Source: Nanosynbacter sp.
GTDB taxonomy: Bacteria > Patescibacteriota > Saccharimonadia > Saccharimonadales > Saccharimonadaceae
Length of the DNA stretch: 48,256 nt
NCBI GenBank assembly: GCA_015257605.1
Contig: JABZJV010000001.1
Coordinates: forward strand, 1 to 48,256
Direction of reading: 5' to 3'
Shown here: one piece after another, positions 15,317 through 22,933 of the stretch
Position numbering within the stretch: position 1 is the stretch's first letter
Layout of the letters: the number at the start of each line of letters is the position of its first letter
Notes under the pieces: generated by a model
Database searches by the model: none
Told to the model about the DNA's origin: nothing
The model's input: the letters and a program-made list of their open reading frames with translations, nothing else
Made by a program: the position numbers and the translations under genes

Positions 15317-17176
15317 TTATGCGTGTAGTTTTACTTCCTTTGGCAGCACCGCATCCTTCATGTATTTAGCGGCGTCTTCTTCTTCGAGAGTTTCGTTTTT
15401 GAGCAAAGCATCCTTGAGCTTTTCAAGCACTGCCCGATTCTTGCTGAGTATTGTCTCGGCACGAACCGACGCTTCCTTGATTAGCGCCTCGACCTCGTTG
15501 TCGATCTCTTGTGCTGTCGCCTCTGAGTATGGACGGTCGTGGGTAATTTTGTCAAAAACCATGCCGCCATTGTCCTCGTGGAAGACTTGGTCGCGCAGTT
15601 TCGAGCCCATGCCTTGTTCAACTATCATATTGCGAGCAACTTTAGCGGCGTGGCGCAAATCACTGCCAGCGCCAGTAGTGATACCATCATCGCCGTAAAT
15701 CAGCTTCTCGGCAATCCGGCCGCCCAGCGCTCGCGCTAGAATATCCTTGAACTCGTAAACATTAGTGTAACTTCTGTCTTCTGGCGGCAAGAACCACGTC
15801 ACGCCACCCGTACCACCGCGCGGAATGATAGTGATTTTGTGTACTGGATCGCTATCTGGCAAAACATGACCAACAATGGCATGGCCAGCTTCGTGATAAG
15901 CAGTTAATTCCTTTTCGTGGTCGTTCATTACTTTAGCTTTACGCTCCGGGCCGATAGCCACCTTTTCAAAAGCTTCGGTCAGGTCGTCATTCGACACTTT
16001 CTTGGAGTTGCGCCGCGCTGCAATGATTGCCGCCTCGTTGGCAATATTCGCCAAATCGGCACCGCTAGAGCCAGCCGTTTTGGCTGCTAATTTATCGAGA
16101 TCAACCGTGTCGTCAGTCGGCTTATTTTTGAAATGAACTTTCAAAATAGCTTCGCGATCTTTGCGCTCCGGCAAACTAATCGTTACGTGCCGGTCAAAGC
16201 GGCCTGGTCTGAGCAATGCCGGATCAAGCACGTCAGCCCGGTTGGTCGCCGCGATTACAATCACATTGGTGTCCGCTTCAAAACCGTCCATCTCTACCAA
16301 AATTTGATTCAGCGTCTGCTCGCGCTCGTCATGACCGCCGCCCATACCGCTGCCGCGTTTGCGCCCGACGGCGTCAATCTCATCGATAAAAACAATCGCC
16401 GGCGCGTTTTTCTTGGCCTTCTGGAAAAGGTCGCGCACGCGGCTGGCACCAACACCGACAAACATTTCAACAAACTCTGAACCAGAAATCGAGAAGAAAG
16501 GTACATCCGCCTCGCCAGCTACTGCTCGCGCTAGCATCGTCTTGCCAGTACCTGGATCGCCGACTAGCAGCACACCCTTCGGTATTTTGGCACCGAGACT
16601 TTGATATTTTTTCGGATGCTTGAGAAAGTCAACGACCTCTTGTAAATCCTGTTTAGCATTATCATTGCCAGCGATATCATCAAACACCACCCGCTCTTTA
16701 TCAAGGCCGTATAGCCTAGCCTTACTTTTACCAAAACTCATCGCCTGGCTATTCTGGCCCTGAGCTTGCCGCATCATAAAAACAAACAGCGCGCCGATCA
16801 GCAATACTGGCAAAACCACCGTCATCAAAGTCAGCATCAAAGAATTATCAACTGGCGCGCTATCCGAAACAACTGTACGGCCTTTTTCGTTAAGTATATT
16901 GTCTTTCAGTAGCGACGAAACCCCGCCGCCTAAGTATGTCCGCTTAGATGGCTTATTCTCGCCCTTCATGGTCACCTGAAGGTCACCGCCTTGGCCTTCG
17001 ATCTTGGCTACTTTGCCTTCGTTGGCGTCTCGAATCACCTGAGCGATTGGTACTTCCTGGAGCGGCTTAGCCGGCATAAATGCCGCATATAGCGACAGTC
17101 CAATCAAAACGATAATTGCCCAGAATAAACCGAGCCGAACTTTATTACTCACCTTTTGTTTACGAGGTTTAGGCAT
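15317..17176 (-). CDS. ftsH: ATP-dependent zinc metalloprotease FtsH
   Basis: A membrane-anchored AAA+ protease that degrades damaged membrane and regulatory proteins. The 619-aa sequence has two membrane segments (about 14-34 and 113-135). The AAA+ domain has Walker A GDPGTGKT (206-213), Walker B IVFIDEID (261-268) and the second-region-of-homology TNRADVLDPALLRPGRFD. The zinc site HEAGH is at 428-432, with the third ligand region GAGSDLRHA. It is complete and normal in length. GAAAGGAT about 10 nt before the ATG serves as ribosome site. Downstream murJ follows closely. Confidence 0.97.
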   Translation of the reverse strand: MPKPRKQKVSNKVRLGLFWAIIVLIGLSLYAAFMPAKPLQEVPIAQVIRDANEGKVAKIEGQGGDLQVTMKGENKPSKRTYLGGGVSSLLKDNILNEKGRTVVSDSAPVDNSLMLTLMTVVLPVLLIGALFVFMMRQAQGQNSQAMSFGKSKARLYGLDKERVVFDDIAGNDNAKQDLQEVVDFLKHPKKYQSLGAKIPKGVLLVGDPGTGKTMLARAVAGEADVPFFSISGSEFVEMFVGVGASRVRDLFQKAKKNAPAIVFIDEIDAVGRKRGSGMGGGHDEREQTLNQILVEMDGFEADTNVIVIAATNRADVLDPALLRPGRFDRHVTISLPERKDREAILKVHFKNKPTDDTVDLDKLAAKTAGSSGADLANIANEAAIIAARRNSKKVSNDDLTEAFEKVAIGPERKAKVMNDHEKELTAYHEAGHAIVGHVLPDSDPVHKITIIPRGGTGGVTWFLPPEDRSYTNVYEFKDILARALGGRIAEKLIYGDDGITTGAGSDLRHAAKVARNMIVEQGMGSKLRDQVFHEDNGGMVFDKITHDRPYSEATAQEIDNEVEALIKEASVRAETILSKNRAVLEKLKDALLKNETLEEEDAAKYMKDAVLPKEVKLHA

Positions 17177-17229
17177 TGAAATATGTATCCTTTCGTGGTT
17201 TTATAATCAAATTCAGAATATCTCTGTAA

Positions 17230-18075
17230 TTATACCACCTTCGCGCAGTAAGTTCGAGAGGTAATTTCTAATTGCACGCCATCACCGACATCAATTTTGG
17301 CACCCGGCCGCGCCGTCTTGATAGCCAGCAAAGCCCGTTGAGTACGCGGCCGAGTCGGGCGCAGTCCGCCAGTTTGCCTGGCAATATCGCTCGCTAACAG
17401 CTCTAACGCTACATCATCATCAATCTGCGACAAAAAATACCGCGAACCGCTATTGCGCAACGTGATCCGCTCAGTTTCGCGTTCAATATCTTTCCGTAAA
17501 GCTAGCTGCCTAGCGCGCAACTGCAATAGTCTTACAATTGTGCGTTGACTAATAACACTTTTTAGTGCTTTTCTGACACGATTGCGTTGATAAAGGTCGC
17601 TTGCGTTCGTTGCGTCCTCAACCCACTCCAAGCGATGCTGCAGCGCGTAATCATACAATTGCGTCTTGGTAAAAGAAATCAGCGGACGTTTAACTCCTGT
17701 GCGCGCTAACACAGCCAACCCGCGCCACCCCGTACCTCGCTCAATATTGATAGCAACCGTTTCGGCAACATCTTCAGCATGATGCGCCGTAACCAGCACC
17801 GCGCCAAACTTCTGCGCCTGTGCTAGCAAAAAGTCATACCGCTTCTGGCGCGCTAATTCTTCGCTAGCATTCGGCCCGAGATTAAGCGCCGTCGAAACGA
17901 ACGGTAAATTATATTTCTGCGCCAACGCTGCCACAAACCGTGCATCAGCGCGCGAAGCCTCGCCGCGGATTCCATGTTCGACATGCGCTACAATTAGCTG
18001 ATGATCTGACCGGCTCAGTATATCCAATAAACACACGCTATCCACGCCGCCAGAAACTGCCACTAGGTACGTCAT
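17230..18075 (-). CDS. tilS: tRNA(Ile) lysidine synthetase TilS
   Basis: TilS attaches lysine to C34 of the CAU anticodon of tRNA-Ile2, changing its decoding from AUG to AUA. The 281-aa product has the PP-loop SGGVDS (residues 8-13), VAHVEHGIRGEASRADARFV, the TAHHAEDVAETV motif, RGTGWRGLAVLAR, and DATNASDLYQRNRVRK typical of TilS. The C-terminal domains are reduced. The ATG at 18073-18075 is chosen over the upstream one at 18094-18096 because a TATAAT at 18085-18090 lies between them. The predicted leader is about 3 nt. A candidate substrate tRNA lies at 35868-35943. Confidence 0.92.
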   Translation of the reverse strand: MTYLVAVSGGVDSVCLLDILSRSDHQLIVAHVEHGIRGEASRADARFVAALAQKYNLPFVSTALNLGPNASEELARQKRYDFLLAQAQKFGAVLVTAHHAEDVAETVAINIERGTGWRGLAVLARTGVKRPLISFTKTQLYDYALQHRLEWVEDATNASDLYQRNRVRKALKSVISQRTIVRLLQLRARQLALRKDIERETERITLRNSGSRYFLSQIDDDVALELLASDIARQTGGLRPTRPRTQRALLAIKTARPGAKIDVGDGVQLEITSRTYCAKVV

Positions 18076-18084
18076 ATTACCTTT

Positions 18085-18113
18085 ATTATAATCCATCAGG
18101 ACGCTGGCGTTAA
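18085..18113 (-). promoter_or_regulatory. tilS promoter
   Basis: TTAACG (18108-18113) and TATAAT (18085-18090) are 17 nt apart on the minus strand. The -10 ends 9 nt before the tilS ATG, predicting a 3-nt leader without Shine-Dalgarno sequence. Confidence 0.65.
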
Positions 18114-18137
18114 CTGATGCTATATGCAGTAATACAT

Positions 18138-19463
18138 TTATAAATAGCGCGTACTACCAAACGGAATCTTGGTGCGAACCACCTCGGTATTAAGCGTACT
18201 AGCAGCGTGAATAGTCCGAGCACCGTACCGCTGATTAATCTCGTCAATCGCCCAAGTGGTTTGCTGCTCACGCGCTAATTCGTCGCCAAACAAACTCAGC
18301 TGATCGCTGGTGCTGTTATACAGATTATAACAATGCACGCCTATCTCGCGTATATCGCCAGCCGGCGCCTGGCAGAATAGCTCTTCGGCCACGCGCCACA
18401 ACGCAGCATCGCTAAACATTGGTAATGGCGCTAAATATTTACGCTGCCAGTAATTACCCACGCGGCCCCAGCGTCCATTATTCGACGATAGTTTTGAGTC
18501 GCTACCCACGCCCGCCATTCGCACATAAATACCGACGCCGCGCGCCGACTTGCGCTGCGAACGCAATTTTTGTCCAACCGCCTCGACTAAATTGTGCAAT
18601 CGAGCGGCTATTTGTTGCCGTGGCATATTGCGCTCCTCTAGTACGTATTGGCGGCCGCATGTTTTAACGTCGCTTATCAAATCATCGACTTCCCAGCCAT
18701 GCAGACGTTGATACCATTTTTCACCATTAATACTATGAAAAGTAGCATGAAGCGCCTCTGGCGACGATTCATACATTTGCAACGGCGTAAAAATACCCAC
18801 CGCGTTCAGCCGCTGCTCGTTGTGCCGCGCAATTCCCGTTAGATCGCGTAAAGTTAAGCTAGCTAACACCGTTTGTACATTTTGCGCCGTCACGACATCA
18901 AGCCCGTCAGGTTTGTGCAAGCTAGCCGCCATCTTGGCCCAGAAACGGTTAGTACCGATACCGATATTACAACGCATGTACGAGCCTACTTCGGTGCGCA
19001 ACCGATGCTTTATCTCTTTGCCGATCGCTTCTAAGCCGCGCGACCGCATCGATTCGGGCGCTACTGCAAAATCAATTATACCTTCATCAATGCTTTTCAT
19101 TACCACCGACGGACTGTAGCTGTTCATAATTCGTAGCAGCTGCCGATATACCCAGCGATACTTCGGCGGGTCGCTGTCGAGTGCTACTAGCTCGGGACAC
19201 AGGCGTTTAGCTTGGCGGTATTTCATGCCAGCCTTAACACCGTAAGCCTTCGCTTCGTAACTCACGGTGATAACCGAAGTGTTCTCGACCAAACGATTAA
19301 CTACCGCCACTGGCCGCCCGCGCAGCAGCGGCCGCGACTGCTGTTCAATAGTCGCAAAACAACTATTGAGATCTATATGCATAATCAGCGGTAATGTTTG
19401 ACTATGTCCTAAGTTTAAGCCATTCGAGAAGGATTGCTTTCTTTGGCTAGCTGATTCAGCCAT
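18138..19463 (-). CDS. Y-family DNA polymerase (DinB/ImuB/UmuC superfamily)
   Basis: A translesion polymerase-type protein of 441 aa. Catalytic blocks are MHIDLNSCFATIEQQSRP (metal-binding Asp), VSYEAKAYGVKAGMKYRQAK, and MKSIDEGIIDF, where the SxDE acidic pair is kept. GIGTNRFWAKMAASLHKPDG and an HhH region (LTLRDLTGIARHNEQRLNAV) follow, then a little-finger domain. Near the C-terminus DQLSLF is a good sliding-clamp binding motif. Its first codons overlap the end of the 87-aa gene, so the two are translationally coupled. Subfamily assignment between DinB and UmuC types is not secure from motifs alone. Confidence 0.88.
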   Translation of the reverse strand: MAESASQRKQSFSNGLNLGHSQTLPLIMHIDLNSCFATIEQQSRPLLRGRPVAVVNRLVENTSVITVSYEAKAYGVKAGMKYRQAKRLCPELVALDSDPPKYRWVYRQLLRIMNSYSPSVVMKSIDEGIIDFAVAPESMRSRGLEAIGKEIKHRLRTEVGSYMRCNIGIGTNRFWAKMAASLHKPDGLDVVTAQNVQTVLASLTLRDLTGIARHNEQRLNAVGIFTPLQMYESSPEALHATFHSINGEKWYQRLHGWEVDDLISDVKTCGRQYVLEERNMPRQQIAARLHNLVEAVGQKLRSQRKSARGVGIYVRMAGVGSDSKLSSNNGRWGRVGNYWQRKYLAPLPMFSDAALWRVAEELFCQAPAGDIREIGVHCYNLYNSTSDQLSLFGDELAREQQTTWAIDEINQRYGARTIHAASTLNTEVVRTKIPFGSTRYL

Positions 19464-19719
19464 GCTCCGCCTCGCGCGTCAATCGCCAAGTCAACCGCTC
19501 GCTATCAAATTCCAGCCGATAATCAGCTTGCCCGTCCGTCACATCAAAAATATGCATCGTTCGCCGTCCTTTAGCTACTGGATGCCGCAAACCTAGCTCG
19601 CTTACTTCAACCTCACGCCCATTCGGACGTCTAAACCGCCGCGGTACGCACAATTCTAAACCGCTGCCAAACGTCGCAATAACTTCTACTCGTTCATTCA
19701 ATTCTAGCTCATCGTTCAC
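19456..19719 (-). CDS. Small protein co-encoded with the Y-family polymerase
   Basis: The 87-aa product is beta-rich: LCVPRRFRRPNGREVEVSEL, then RRTMHIFDVTDGQADYRLEF, ending RLTWRLTREAE. It overlaps the polymerase start by 8 nt and so is probably its functional partner. The pattern resembles small DUF6504-type proteins found beside ImuB-like polymerases, but I cannot confirm membership. The start is GTG at 19717-19719. A TATAAT with extended TGC lies 6 nt upstream, placing the transcript start on the G of GTG. Confidence 0.6.
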   Translation of the reverse strand: MNDELELNERVEVIATFGSGLELCVPRRFRRPNGREVEVSELGLRHPVAKGRRTMHIFDVTDGQADYRLEFDSERLTWRLTREAEHG

Positions 19720-19725
19720 GGCAAA

Positions 19726-19734
19726 ATTATAGCA
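19726..19734 (-). promoter_or_regulatory. Extended -10 promoter of the polymerase operon
   Basis: TGC-TATAAT (minus strand, -10 at 19726-19731) ends 6 nt before the GTG start of the 87-aa gene. No good -35 is visible, consistent with an extended -10 promoter. The inverted repeat CCGCCCTT/AAGGGCGG at 19747-19769, just upstream, could be an operator or the end of other transcripts. Confidence 0.65.
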
Positions 19735-19746
19735 CAGAATAGCAAA

Positions 19747-19769
19747 CCGCCCTTGACACAGAAGGGCGG
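19747..19769. repeat. Inverted repeat upstream of the polymerase operon
   Basis: Perfect 8-bp arms CCGCCCTT (19747-19754) and AAGGGCGG (19762-19769) with a 7-nt loop. It has no strong U-tract on either strand, so it may be a weak terminator or a protein binding site next to the -10 box at 19726. Confidence 0.5.
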
Positions 19770-19848
19770 CTCACTAGAGAAGTACGGGAAATATTTCTCG
19801 AAGCATATTGTCCGCCAGCTTCATTAAATTATCCTTAAAAAACCTAGC

Positions 19849-19878
19849 TTGCCACCGATTACTGTTATCTGCTATAAT
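19849..19878 (+). promoter_or_regulatory. tRNA-Met promoter
   Basis: TTGCCA (19849-19854), an 18-nt spacer, and TATAAT (19873-19878), ending 20 nt before the mature tRNA 5' end. Confidence 0.75.
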
Positions 19879-19898
19879 CTACAGTGCTTTACTCTTGC

Positions 19899-19975
19899 GG
19901 CACTGTAGCTCAGTTGGTTAGAGCGTAGGACTCATAAGCCTAAGGTCACTGGTTCGATCCCAGTCAGTGCTACCA
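19899..19975 (+). tRNA. tRNA-Met (CAU), elongator type
   Basis: A 77-nt cloverleaf with CCA encoded. It has D-stem GCTC/GAGC (C11-G24, elongator type), anticodon loop CTCATAA and a TTCGATC T-loop. The acceptor stem closes with a G1-U72 wobble and the anticodon stem has an A31-G39 mismatch. Overall it resembles Gram-positive elongator tRNA-Met. An Ile2 identity is less likely but not excluded. Confidence 0.85.
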
Positions 19976-19983
19976 AAGAAAGC

Positions 19984-20009
19984 TCCCCGCCTTTGCTGCG
20001 GGGATTTTT
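19984..20009 (+). terminator. Intrinsic terminator after tRNA-Met
   Basis: Hairpin TCCCCGC/GCGGGGA with a 7-nt loop followed by TTTTT, 8 nt after the tRNA CCA end. Confidence 0.9.
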
Positions 20010-20028
20010 CTTTGCGCTTAAACCGCCG

Positions 20029-20163
20029 CTAAAACGCAAAATCTTCAACTTCCAGCAGATCATTACGGCGATTAATAAATTCTCGCAGTTCTACCGTTGT
20101 ACGCGGCCGATTCCAGGTGGCATTCTCGTTATGTAATGAGTTATTTGATTCGGTGACTTCCAT
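20029..20163 (-). CDS. 44-aa small protein behind palindromic operators
   Basis: An ATG at 20161-20163 opens a 44-codon frame ending in TAG at 20029-20031. The product contains NATWNRPRTTVELREFINRR and ends ELLE-like/EDFAF, with a predicted helix. AAAGGAAAAA about 8 nt upstream is a plausible ribosome site. A TTGCTT-17-TATACT promoter and two overlapping palindromes lie just upstream, arguing that it is expressed and regulated. No family is recognised; it could be a small regulator. It is too short for ordinary ORF lists. Confidence 0.55.
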   Translation of the reverse strand: MEVTESNNSLHNENATWNRPRTTVELREFINRRNDLLEVEDFAF

Positions 20164-20181
20164 TTTTATTTTTCCTTTTTT

Positions 20182-20213
20182 GTATAAGTTAATTACTTAT
20201 ACTTTTAGTATAA
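20182..20213. promoter_or_regulatory. Two overlapping palindromes over the -10 of the 44-aa gene
   Basis: Palindrome A is GTATAAGT (20182-20189) with ACTTATAC (20195-20202). Palindrome B is TTATACT (20197-20203) with AGTATAA (20207-20213). They share an ACTTATAC half-site, and palindrome B contains the -10 TATACT (20207-20212, minus strand). This is the arrangement of a repressor operator. Confidence 0.6.
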
Positions 20214-20309
20214 CACAAACTTGCCAAAAAAGCAATAGCTTTTTACAAAATCTTTTGACTTCGCCAGACCGCTTATGGTATAAATAAGATAAGGATTATC
20301 AAGACAAAC

Positions 20310-21023
20310 ATGAATACTCTCATCGCTGTTAGCATCATCGCCCTGGCAGGACTTATCCACGCTAGCTTTCAGTTAAGCGTTAGTATGGCTACATCTCTAT
20401 CGGGGCATGCCTTAGGACGCAAGCTGGCCGCTCGGCGCACGTTACGGCTGCTATTTAGCTTTGTAGCTGGCGCCTTCACTATGACACTTTTATGTGTTAG
20501 TTTCGCTAGCTATGCTATCGGTGTATTCGCGCCGCACAGTAATTTGTTGTGGATCACTTTGACTGCTGGTCTGATGATCGTTGGCTTGGCAGTTATCCTT
20601 TTTTACTATCGTAAAACCGAAGGTACCGAATTGTGGATTTCACGCAGTTTTGCCCGATTCTTGCGTAAACGCACCGCCAAAGCCAGCCTTGCCGCCGAAG
20701 CGTTTAGTCTAGGATTGACTAGTGTTGTCGCGGAACTACTATTTACTATCGTACCAATCATTACCGCAGCCTGCGCTATCATCGAGCTGCCGCCGATTTG
20801 GCAAATCGTTGGCGCAGCAGGTTATACGCTAGCTGCTTCGCTCGGGCTGCTAATCGTCGCCCTATTGATTGGCAGCGGACGCCAACTGAGCCGCATCCAG
20901 CGCTGGCGCGAACAAAACAAATACTTTTTACAATTCGCTGCCGGTCTGGGTTTGATTATCCTTGGTTTTTATATATACGTTAATACTGTTTCCGACTTAA
21001 TCATTCAGGTGAACGCTGTATGA
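20310..21023 (+). CDS. Polytopic membrane protein (237 aa)
   Basis: The protein has about six to seven membrane segments: IAVSIIALAGLIHASFQLS at the N-terminus, LFSFVAGAFTMTLLCVSF, LWITLTAGLMIVGLAVILFY, a central LLFTIVPIITAACAII, then two C-terminal spans. The charged loop RSFARFLRKRTAKA is presumably cytoplasmic. The general layout resembles small transporter or redox-carrier membrane proteins of the DsbD/LysE type, but no conserved Cys or signature is present. Its stop overlaps the start of the ATP-cone gene (ATGA), and a flavoprotein follows, so a redox-linked membrane role is plausible inference. Confidence 0.65.
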   Translation: MNTLIAVSIIALAGLIHASFQLSVSMATSLSGHALGRKLAARRTLRLLFSFVAGAFTMTLLCVSFASYAIGVFAPHSNLLWITLTAGLMIVGLAVILFYYRKTEGTELWISRSFARFLRKRTAKASLAAEAFSLGLTSVVAELLFTIVPIITAACAIIELPPIWQIVGAAGYTLAASLGLLIVALLIGSGRQLSRIQRWREQNKYFLQFAAGLGLIILGFYIYVNTVSDLIIQVNAV

Positions 21024-21295
21024 AAGTTACTGTTTTCAAACGAGGCAAACGCCCGCCAGAAGATTTCGATGCCAAAAAGCTGCGCGCTAGCCTGTACGCC
21101 GCCTGCCTTAGCGCTAAAAGCCCCGAAGGGTTAGCCCGCAATTTAGCCGATCAAGCTGCTCGCGAGGTCGAAGCTTGGAGCGGCCAAAAATCAGATATCA
21201 CCACCACCGATATTCGCGCGCAAGCTGGACGATTTCTAGAGCATAATCATCCTGACGCAGCATATTTATATAAACACCACAAAAAAATGATGTAG
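21020..21295 (+). CDS. Stand-alone ATP-cone domain protein
   Basis: The 91-aa product is essentially a single ATP-cone domain: VTVFKRGKRPPEDFDAKKLR, then EGLARNLADQAAREVE, and TTTDIRAQAGRFLEHNHPDA with the YLYKHHKK end. ATP-cones normally sit at the N-terminus of ribonucleotide reductases or in NrdR, where they sense ATP/dATP. Here neither a reductase nor a zinc ribbon is attached. The gene overlaps the membrane protein by 4 nt and precedes the flavoprotein by 9 nt, so it may act as a nucleotide-sensing subunit of that unit. That is inference. Confidence 0.82.
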   Translation: MKVTVFKRGKRPPEDFDAKKLRASLYAACLSAKSPEGLARNLADQAAREVEAWSGQKSDITTTDIRAQAGRFLEHNHPDAAYLYKHHKKMM

Positions 21296-21304
21296 GAGAC
21301 ATGA

Positions 21305-22681
21305 ATGGCGAAGAGACACAATAAATTTGATTACGATTTAATAGTTATCGGCAGCGGAGCTGGCGGATCAGCCGCTGCCACTATCGCCGCTCGCAATGGC
21401 GCGCGCGTAGCGATTATTGAGGAAGACACCTTCGGCGGCGATTCGCCTAACTGGAGCGATGTACCAACCAACGCCTTATTACACGTCGCGCACCTCTATG
21501 ATCAAGCACGCCACGGCGCCAAGTTCGGCTTACGCTCTAACACGCTTGGCTACAATTATCCGAGTATTCGCGCCTGGAAAGACCTCGCCGTCAAGCGAAC
21601 TGGGGCTGCCGGTAATCGCAAATTCTACGAAAACCAAGGCATTACTACCTATACTGGACACGCCCACTTTCTGTCGCCCAATGAAATCTCTGTTCGACGC
21701 AAACACATCAGCGCCGAAAGATTCTTGGTCGCTACGGGTTCGCACTGGGTAGCTCCAGAAGTACCAGGATTAGACGAAATCCCATTTTTGACAGCGCGCA
21801 CCATTTTAGAATCGATGCGTCCACCGAAGAGTCTTTACATCATAGGTGCTGGCAGCGTTGGCGTCGAGATCGCGCAGCTGATGGCTACTTTCGGTACTAG
21901 GGTTTATTTGACTGATATCGCTGCCCGCATTTTGCCAAAAGAAGACGAAGAAGTTGGCGAGCTGCTAGAAGCCTACCTCAAGAAGCATAAAGGCATTACG
22001 TCATTAACACAGACACGGACAGTCGCAGCAGTCAAAGACGGACTCGGCTACCGCGTATCATTCCTACGCGGCGGTGTCGAAAAGTCGGTACGTGTCGAGG
22101 ATATCTTGGTGGCGACTGGACGTCGGCCAAACCTTGATTTAGGATTAGAGAACGCCAGCGTCCAATACGACCCAACCGGCATCCATGTTAACGAATATTT
22201 ACAGACAAGCGCTCGCCACATTTATGCAGCTGGGGATATTATCGGCAACTCTGAACACACGCATACTGCACTGCTAGAATCGCGGATTGCTGCTCATAAC
22301 CTTTTTTCAAAGAATCAAATCGCGCCAGACTATACTGCTACGCCGCGGACAACCTTCACCTTCCCAGAAGTGTCATCTGTTGGTTTGACCGAAGACGATT
22401 GTATCAAACGCGACCTCAAAATCAACAAAGCCATGGCACCGCTATCAATCATCGGCCGCTCAAATACCAGCGATTTCCGCGACGGCTTCGTCAAACTAGT
22501 ATGCGACAAGAAAGGCGTTATAGCCGGCGGTACTATTGTCGCGCCGAATGCTAGCGATAGTATCCACGAAATCGCCCTAGCTGTGCGGCACGGCCTAACC
22601 GCCAAAGACTTGGCAGACACGCCGCACGTTTTCTTGAGCTGGAGTGAAGCTGTTAGAGTCGCTGCTAGCAAATTGGCTTAA
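21305..22681 (+). CDS. FAD/NAD-dependent oxidoreductase of the dihydrolipoamide dehydrogenase family, lacking the redox disulfide
   Basis: A full-length (458 aa) pyridine nucleotide-disulfide oxidoreductase fold. It has FAD-binding DLIVIGSGAGGSAAATIAAR, NAD-binding YIIGAGSVGVEIAQLMATFG, the second FAD motif HIYAAGDI and a complete dimerisation domain. The active-site motif normally GGTCxNxGCxPSK is GGDSPNWSDVPTN here (residues 44-56), so both cysteines are replaced (Ser47, Asp52). The C-terminal HPTxSE region is also altered. It cannot run disulfide chemistry as lipoamide dehydrogenase or glutathione reductase do, but may oxidise NAD(P)H with another acceptor. It is co-transcribed with the membrane and ATP-cone genes. 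Confidence 0.88.
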   Translation: MAKRHNKFDYDLIVIGSGAGGSAAATIAARNGARVAIIEEDTFGGDSPNWSDVPTNALLHVAHLYDQARHGAKFGLRSNTLGYNYPSIRAWKDLAVKRTGAAGNRKFYENQGITTYTGHAHFLSPNEISVRRKHISAERFLVATGSHWVAPEVPGLDEIPFLTARTILESMRPPKSLYIIGAGSVGVEIAQLMATFGTRVYLTDIAARILPKEDEEVGELLEAYLKKHKGITSLTQTRTVAAVKDGLGYRVSFLRGGVEKSVRVEDILVATGRRPNLDLGLENASVQYDPTGIHVNEYLQTSARHIYAAGDIIGNSEHTHTALLESRIAAHNLFSKNQIAPDYTATPRTTFTFPEVSSVGLTEDDCIKRDLKINKAMAPLSIIGRSNTSDFRDGFVKLVCDKKGVIAGGTIVAPNASDSIHEIALAVRHGLTAKDLADTPHVFLSWSEAVRVAASKLA

Positions 22682-22699
22682 GCCAGATAACTAAGAAAG

Positions 22700-22730
22700 A
22701 AAAAAGCCCAACCAAAAGTTGAGCTTTTTT
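22700..22730 (+). terminator. Bidirectional intrinsic terminator
   Basis: AAAAAGC-c-CAAC pairs with GTTG-a-GCTTTTT around a CAAAA loop, with a T-run after and an A-run before it. It ends the flavoprotein operon. Its T-run touches the left end of the integrative element (repeat starts at 22728). Confidence 0.85.
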
Positions 22731-22739
22731 CTTGGTAGC
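22728..22739 (+). repeat. Left attachment repeat (attL-like)
   Basis: TTTCTTGGTAGC is identical to 29983-29994, which covers the 3' end of the initiator tRNA gene (minus-strand GCTACCA) plus 5 nt. The two copies bound the genes of the integrative element. Confidence 0.75.
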
Positions 22740-22921
22740 CCAAGTGGCCCTGCATTGGAACCAAATCTGTAATGAGATATTGCAATGGAAGCAGCTCATA
22801 GAGGTACAGTTACTGTCGGAAAGGTAACCGTATCGAATTAGAACTAGGTTTACGACTAGCGACTAAGTTGCCAGAAAAGTTTAAGAAGCATAAACGTATT
22901 CCATGCACAAATATTTTCGTG

Positions 22922-22927
22922 TATAAT
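22922..22927 (+). promoter_or_regulatory. Promoter of the ietAS-like operon
   Basis: TATAAT (22922-22927) preceded by TG (TTCGTG-TATAAT) ends 6 nt before an in-frame GTG at 22934. It therefore fits the leaderless spacing seen at hrcA and other genes in the window. No clear -35 is present. Confidence 0.65.
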
Positions 22928-22933
22928 AAATTT

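Noticed and set aside
22740..22800. Degenerate second tRNA beside the left repeat
   Set aside because: Beyond the 12-bp repeat only scattered similarity to a T-arm is visible, and no cloverleaf can be drawn.
22868..22933. Longer N-terminus for the IetA-like ATPase from ATG 22868
   Set aside because: This stretch contains the extended -10 box at 22922-22927 and has no ribosome site.
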